Below, piece by piece: positions 6,110 to 6,602 of a DNA stretch of 6,602 nt (the stretch's first letter is position 1; each line of letters starts with the position of its first letter). Made by a program: the position numbers and the translations under genes. Location: assembly GCA_007130585.1 (NCBI GenBank), contig SLSE01000166.1:1-6602 (forward strand). Direction: 5' to 3'. Below the pieces are notes generated by a model. The model ran no database searches. It saw nothing but the letters and a program-made list of their open reading frames with translations, and was not told the DNA's origin. Origin of the DNA: Syntrophomonadaceae bacterium. GTDB lineage: Bacteria; Bacillota; Dethiobacteria; DTU022.

Positions 6110-6602
6110 CCTGCCTTGATTCCTCCCCGGGATCTTCTTCATCCCCAGGATGGTCCGGTTCGCCGGTCTCATTACCGGCGCCGGCCGGATCTTCCACGGC
6201 GGTTTCCTCTTCTGCGTTTTCCGGTTCTCCGCTTAAATTTTCTTCCCCGGCGGCAGTTTCATCCGCTGCCCCGGCCAGTTCCTCATCGCTGCCGGGCGCC
6301 GCGGCGCCGGCAGTTTCAACCTCTTCTTCCGAAGACTCGCCGGAGAGGCCGATGGCGGAGAGACTTTTTTCTGTGTACTGGGTTTCGCTGGATATATCAA
6401 TTTTCCAGCCCGTTATCCTGGCGGCAAGCCGGGCATTCTGCCCCTCTTTGCCGATCGCCAGGGACAGCTGGCTGTCCGGAACGATCACCGCAGCAGCCTT
6501 GTGCTCGTAATCGATCATCACCGAGGCGACTTTTGCCGGGCTTAGCGCATTGGCAATATATTCTTCGGTCTCCTCGCTCCACTTAACGATATCGATTTTT
6601 TC
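6102..6602 (-). CDS. nusA: Transcription termination/antitermination protein NusA, partial (N-terminus beyond right edge)
   Basis: NusA binds RNA polymerase and nascent RNA and controls pausing, termination and antitermination. Only the last 166 residues are in the window. They start in the second KH domain region with EKIDIVKWSEE, continue through NALSPAKVASV (18-28) and the KH2 core PDSQLSLAIGKEGQNARLA (42-60), with the GxxG loop GKEG at 51-54, and end the domain at GWKIDI (65-70). The last 80 residues (87-166) are a low-complexity acidic tail: 30 Asp/Glu and only one Arg, mixed with Ala, Gly and Pro. Bacillus NusA ends soon after KH2, so this tail is an addition; it has no visible similarity to the folded acidic repeats of E. 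coli NusA. The stop is TAA (6102-6104), overlapping the ylxR start. In-frame GTG or ATG codons near 6520 are internal, not starts, because the KH frame continues upstream to the window edge. Confidence 0.95.
   Translation of the reverse strand, partial: EKIDIVKWSEETEEYIANALSPAKVASVMIDYEHKAAAVIVPDSQLSLAIGKEGQNARLAARITGWKIDISSETQYTEKSLSAIGLSGESSEEEVETAGAAAPGSDEELAGAADETAAGEENLSGEPENAEEETAVEDPAGAGNETGEPDHPGDEEDPGEESRQDD
6289..6313. repeat. GC-rich inverted repeat inside nusA tail
   Basis: CTGCCGG (6289-6295) and CCGGCAG (6307-6313) are perfect 7-base inverted repeats. The 11 bases between them are also nearly self-complementary, and 6295-6308 is a perfect 14-base palindrome. The segment codes for Ala/Gly/Pro/Ser in the NusA tail, so codon bias for GC-rich Ala and Gly codons may be all that lies behind it. 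No run of T follows on either strand, so it is not a terminator. Confidence 0.4.

Noticed and set aside
6110..6172. Longer ylxR start at the in-frame ATG at 6172
   Set aside because: The 21 added residues are not family-like and lie within the nusA acidic tail; the ATG at 6109 gives the standard YlxR length and the common ATGATTAA-type overlap.
1..6602. Mobile element, CRISPR, toxin-antitoxin or defence system
   Set aside because: All the sequence is taken up by core operon genes with small gaps; no repeat array, transposase, integrase or defence motif appears on either strand.

Overview
The window is a stretch of a conserved bacterial translation and transcription operon, read entirely from the minus strand (right to left). 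In transcription order it holds the 3' part of nusA, then ylxR, infB, rbfA, nrnA (DHH phosphoesterase), truB, ribF and the 5' part of rpsO. Gene content and order, a DHH nanoRNase between rbfA and truB, ylxR after nusA, strong GGAGG-type ribosome-binding sites and a moderate GC content all suggest a Bacillota chromosome, most likely a clostridial lineage. The genus cannot be named from this window. No insertion sequence, phage gene, tRNA, rRNA, CRISPR array or defence gene is visible, and the genes look like ordinary vertically inherited core genes.

Layout by position: rpsO 1-206 (cut by the left edge), an 85-nt rpsO leader, ribF 292-1287, a 75-nt gap with one hairpin, truB 1363-2277, nrnA 2290-3261, rbfA 3236-3619 (overlapping nrnA by 26 nt), a 50-nt gap, infB 3670-5790, a 31-nt gap, ylxR 5822-6109 (overlapping nusA by 8 nt), and nusA 6102-6602 (cut by the right edge). 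No stretch longer than 85 nt lacks a gene. No convincing promoter or intrinsic terminator was found inside the window, so the genes probably share transcripts begun upstream of nusA, beyond the right edge.

The products cooperate in building and running the gene-expression machinery. NusA acts with RNA polymerase in pausing, termination and antitermination. YlxR is a small RNA-binding protein. IF2 places initiator tRNA on the ribosome. RbfA matures the 30S subunit, and S15 is an early 30S assembly protein. TruB makes pseudouridine 55 in tRNA. NrnA clears very short RNAs and pAp. RibF makes FMN and FAD and is the metabolic member of the set.

There is no new multi-gene system here. The most interesting signals are at the gene junctions: a possible pseudoknot masking the rpsO Shine-Dalgarno, a hairpin that hides the truB start and overlaps the nrnA stop, and a possible four-codon minicistron ending on the infB start. 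The infB-proximal part of the operon also lacks the usual ylxQ gene, and NusA carries a long acidic tail.
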